Assembly (NCBI RefSeq): GCF_000731095.1
Contig: NZ_JMTZ01000040.1
Coordinates: 1-64,000 of the forward strand
Source of the DNA: Lysobacter antibioticus
GTDB lineage: Bacteria > Pseudomonadota > Gammaproteobacteria > Xanthomonadales > Xanthomonadaceae
Reading direction: 5' to 3'
Length of the DNA: 64,000 bases
A program made the position numbers and the translations under genes. Positions 62,918 through 64,000 of the stretch are shown here, in pieces. A model generated the notes under the pieces. That model was not told the origin of the DNA and did no database searches. It was given only the letters and a program-made list of their open reading frames with translations. Within the stretch, counting starts at the first letter, position 1; each line of letters starts with the position of its first letter.

Positions 62918-63697
62918 TCACTGCGCCGGCTTGCAGGCGATGGGCTTGAGCCGCGTCAATTGCGCCATCGGGTCGCCGTCGATCACAGCGAGATCGGACT
63001 TGACAAGGGCGGCGACGAAACGCGTGCGGAAGTCGGCCGCATCGCAATAGGGATCGATATAGCCCGGGGTGAACATCAGACTCAAAAGCGCGACGGTCTC
63101 TGCCTGGCTCAGGCGTTTTGCCGGCGCGCCGAAATAGGCTTGCGCTGCTTCGTCCAGCCCGGTGGTGCCACGTCCGTAATCGGCGTGTTCGAGCACCATG
63201 TCGAGCATGCGCGTCGCAGGCCATTCGCGGCTGAGCCTTATGGGCAACGCGAGGCTTTGAAAATGCCGGTCGTACGAAGGCGGCTGCAATGCCTCTGCGT
63301 TCGAACCCGTGCCGTTGTCATGGACGATAGGAGGCGATGGCGGCTGTGCCTGTCGCTCGATCATGCCTCGTGTGTAATTGAAAACAATGTCGAGCAAACG
63401 CAGGTCGGCTGGCTCTTGAAGCTCCCTGCTCGGGTTGAGCAGGTAGTAACGCACCCCGAACGACGCAGCGTTAACCGGGTAGGTGATCGCATTGAATTTA
63501 CGTGCCGAGACCTCGCCGCGGCCGCCCAACTGATCCCACAGCAGGGCCCGGGTGGCGTCAGGGTATTGCTGGCTCGGGCCCGGCAGTTGCCCGGGCAGAT
63601 CGCGCGCGCCGTACCAATAGAGGCCTTGCAGGAACAGGCATAGCGCAGCAACCAGGGCGACTGCGCCGCCGAGCAGCCATTTGATCAGGACTTCCAT
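62918..63697 (-). CDS. Membrane-anchored protein resembling the C-terminal half of a GT51 transglycosylase
   Basis: A 259-residue protein with an N-terminal membrane helix (about 7-27). Residues 154-216 follow the pattern of the C-terminal half of the GT51 peptidoglycan glycosyltransferase domain: LSREWPATRMLDMVLEHADYG, TTGLDEAAQAYFGAPAKRLSQAETVALL and TPGYIDP. The catalytic-glutamate motif (EDxxFxxHxG) that should come about 100 residues earlier is not found, and neither is the GASTITQQ motif. The region 45-150 is instead unrelated, with WDQLGGRGEVSARKFNAITYPVN. It is therefore probably a non-enzymatic relative or a diverged enzyme. It lies 20-odd bases upstream of the accA stop on the same strand. 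I do not know a named family for it. Confidence 0.72.
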   Translation of the reverse strand: MEVLIKWLLGGAVALVAALCLFLQGLYWYGARDLPGQLPGPSQQYPDATRALLWDQLGGRGEVSARKFNAITYPVNAASFGVRYYLLNPSRELQEPADLRLLDIVFNYTRGMIERQAQPPSPPIVHDNGTGSNAEALQPPSYDRHFQSLALPIRLSREWPATRMLDMVLEHADYGRGTTGLDEAAQAYFGAPAKRLSQAETVALLSLMFTPGYIDPYCDAADFRTRFVAALVKSDLAVIDGDPMAQLTRLKPIACKPAQ

Positions 63698-63721
63698 GTC
63701 CGCAGTTCCGGGTTCGCTGGG

Positions 63722-64000
63722 TCAGGCCGCTTCGTACGCGCCGTAGCCGCGCAGGCGCTCATAACGGCGCTGCAGCAGATCTTCGATCGGCAACGGTTCC
63801 AGCGCGTCGAGTTCGTTGAGCAGCACGGCCTTCAGGCGCGTGGCCATCTGTTTGGGATTGCGGTGGGCGCCGCCGATCGGCTCGCGCACGATCTTGTCGA
63901 TCAGGCCCAGCTCGTACAGGCGCTTGGCGGTCAGGCCGAGCTGTTCGGCCGCGTCCTTGGCCTTCTCGGCGGTCTTCCACAGGATCGAGGCGCAGCCTTC
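63722..64000 (-). CDS. accA: Acetyl-CoA carboxylase carboxyltransferase subunit alpha, 3' end (partial)
   Basis: The last 92 codons of accA, cut by the window edge. The subunit carries out the second half-reaction of acetyl-CoA carboxylase, the first step of fatty-acid synthesis. Reading from 64000 in frame gives [18 protein letters not shown], then [31 protein letters not shown], and ends [15 protein letters not shown]; these match the C-terminus of E. coli AccA closely, including GGAHRNP. The stop is TGA at 63722-63724. The 5' part lies beyond the window. It is the gene immediately upstream of the GT51-like gene in transcription order. Confidence 0.95.
   Translation of the reverse strand, partial: EGCASILWKTAEKAKDAAEQLGLTAKRLYELGLIDKIVREPIGGAHRNPKQMATRLKAVLLNELDALEPLPIEDLLQRRYERLRGYGAYEAA

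Overview
The window is a stretch of chromosome from a high-GC gammaproteobacterium of the family Xanthomonadaceae, most likely Lysobacter or a close relative. That assignment is an inference. It rests on the strongly GC-biased third codon positions, the gene content (a LysM-FecR protein paired with a CHASE2-GGDEF cyclase, a Ser/Thr kinase with a SUMF1-like tail, DUF885 and DUF1800/DUF1501 proteins), and intergenic repeats of a GTAG-REP type. I see no rRNA, CRISPR array, prophage, insertion sequence or plasmid gene. Almost all of the window is ordinary, densely packed chromosome.

Layout. Positions 1-742 are non-coding and hold a hexanucleotide tandem repeat and a GTAG-type REP. The block 743-14652 is mixed accessory and housekeeping: a DEAD-box helicase (rhlE), a secreted avidin homologue, the overlapping LysM-FecR and CHASE2-GGDEF genes, a DUF885 peptidase, an exported beta-propeller protein, a LytS/LytTR two-component pair, and a three-gene overlapping operon (DUF502, sorbosone-dehydrogenase-like protein, yhhQ queuosine-precursor transporter). 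The block 14741-21945 holds a receptor-type Ser/Thr kinase, a hotdog thioesterase, a CnoX-like thioredoxin/TPR protein, membrane and small secreted proteins, and an exported amidohydrolase.

Positions 22175-28726 are the conserved leuS-(GST)-lptE-holA-nadD-rsfS cluster. After a Bax-inhibitor-1 family gene comes a tRNA cluster (Pro, Arg, His, Lys, Leu), then the protein quality-control locus tig-clpP-clpX-lon-hupB-(tRNA-Val, tRNA-Asp)-ppiD, in the same order as in E. coli. The block 40992-45349 carries a PhoX/DUF839 protein, rlmH, a TonB-like protein and a SIMPL-domain protein. The run maf-rng-yhdP-tldD-darP-pmbA (45474-55608) is another conserved gammaproteobacterial block. It is followed by a DUF1800-DUF1501 pair, a DUF4870 protein, and the minus-strand tilS-xseB-ispA group. 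The right edge has an Old-Yellow-Enzyme-type reductase, a membrane-anchored protein resembling half of a GT51 peptidoglycan glycosyltransferase, and the 3' end of accA, cut by the window end.

Most notable items: (1) an avidin-family protein with every key biotin-contact tryptophan and a pair of cysteines placed like those of chicken avidin; (2) a degenerate GT51-like protein lacking the catalytic-glutamate half of the domain; (3) a family of C-rich palindromic repeats, present as a single copy and as inverted doublets, that looks like a REP/REPIN system; (4) a 30-bp inverted repeat built from GGGAATC heptamers between rng and yhdP; (5) several small secreted proteins and conserved gene pairs of unknown function. 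None of these was tested against a database here.
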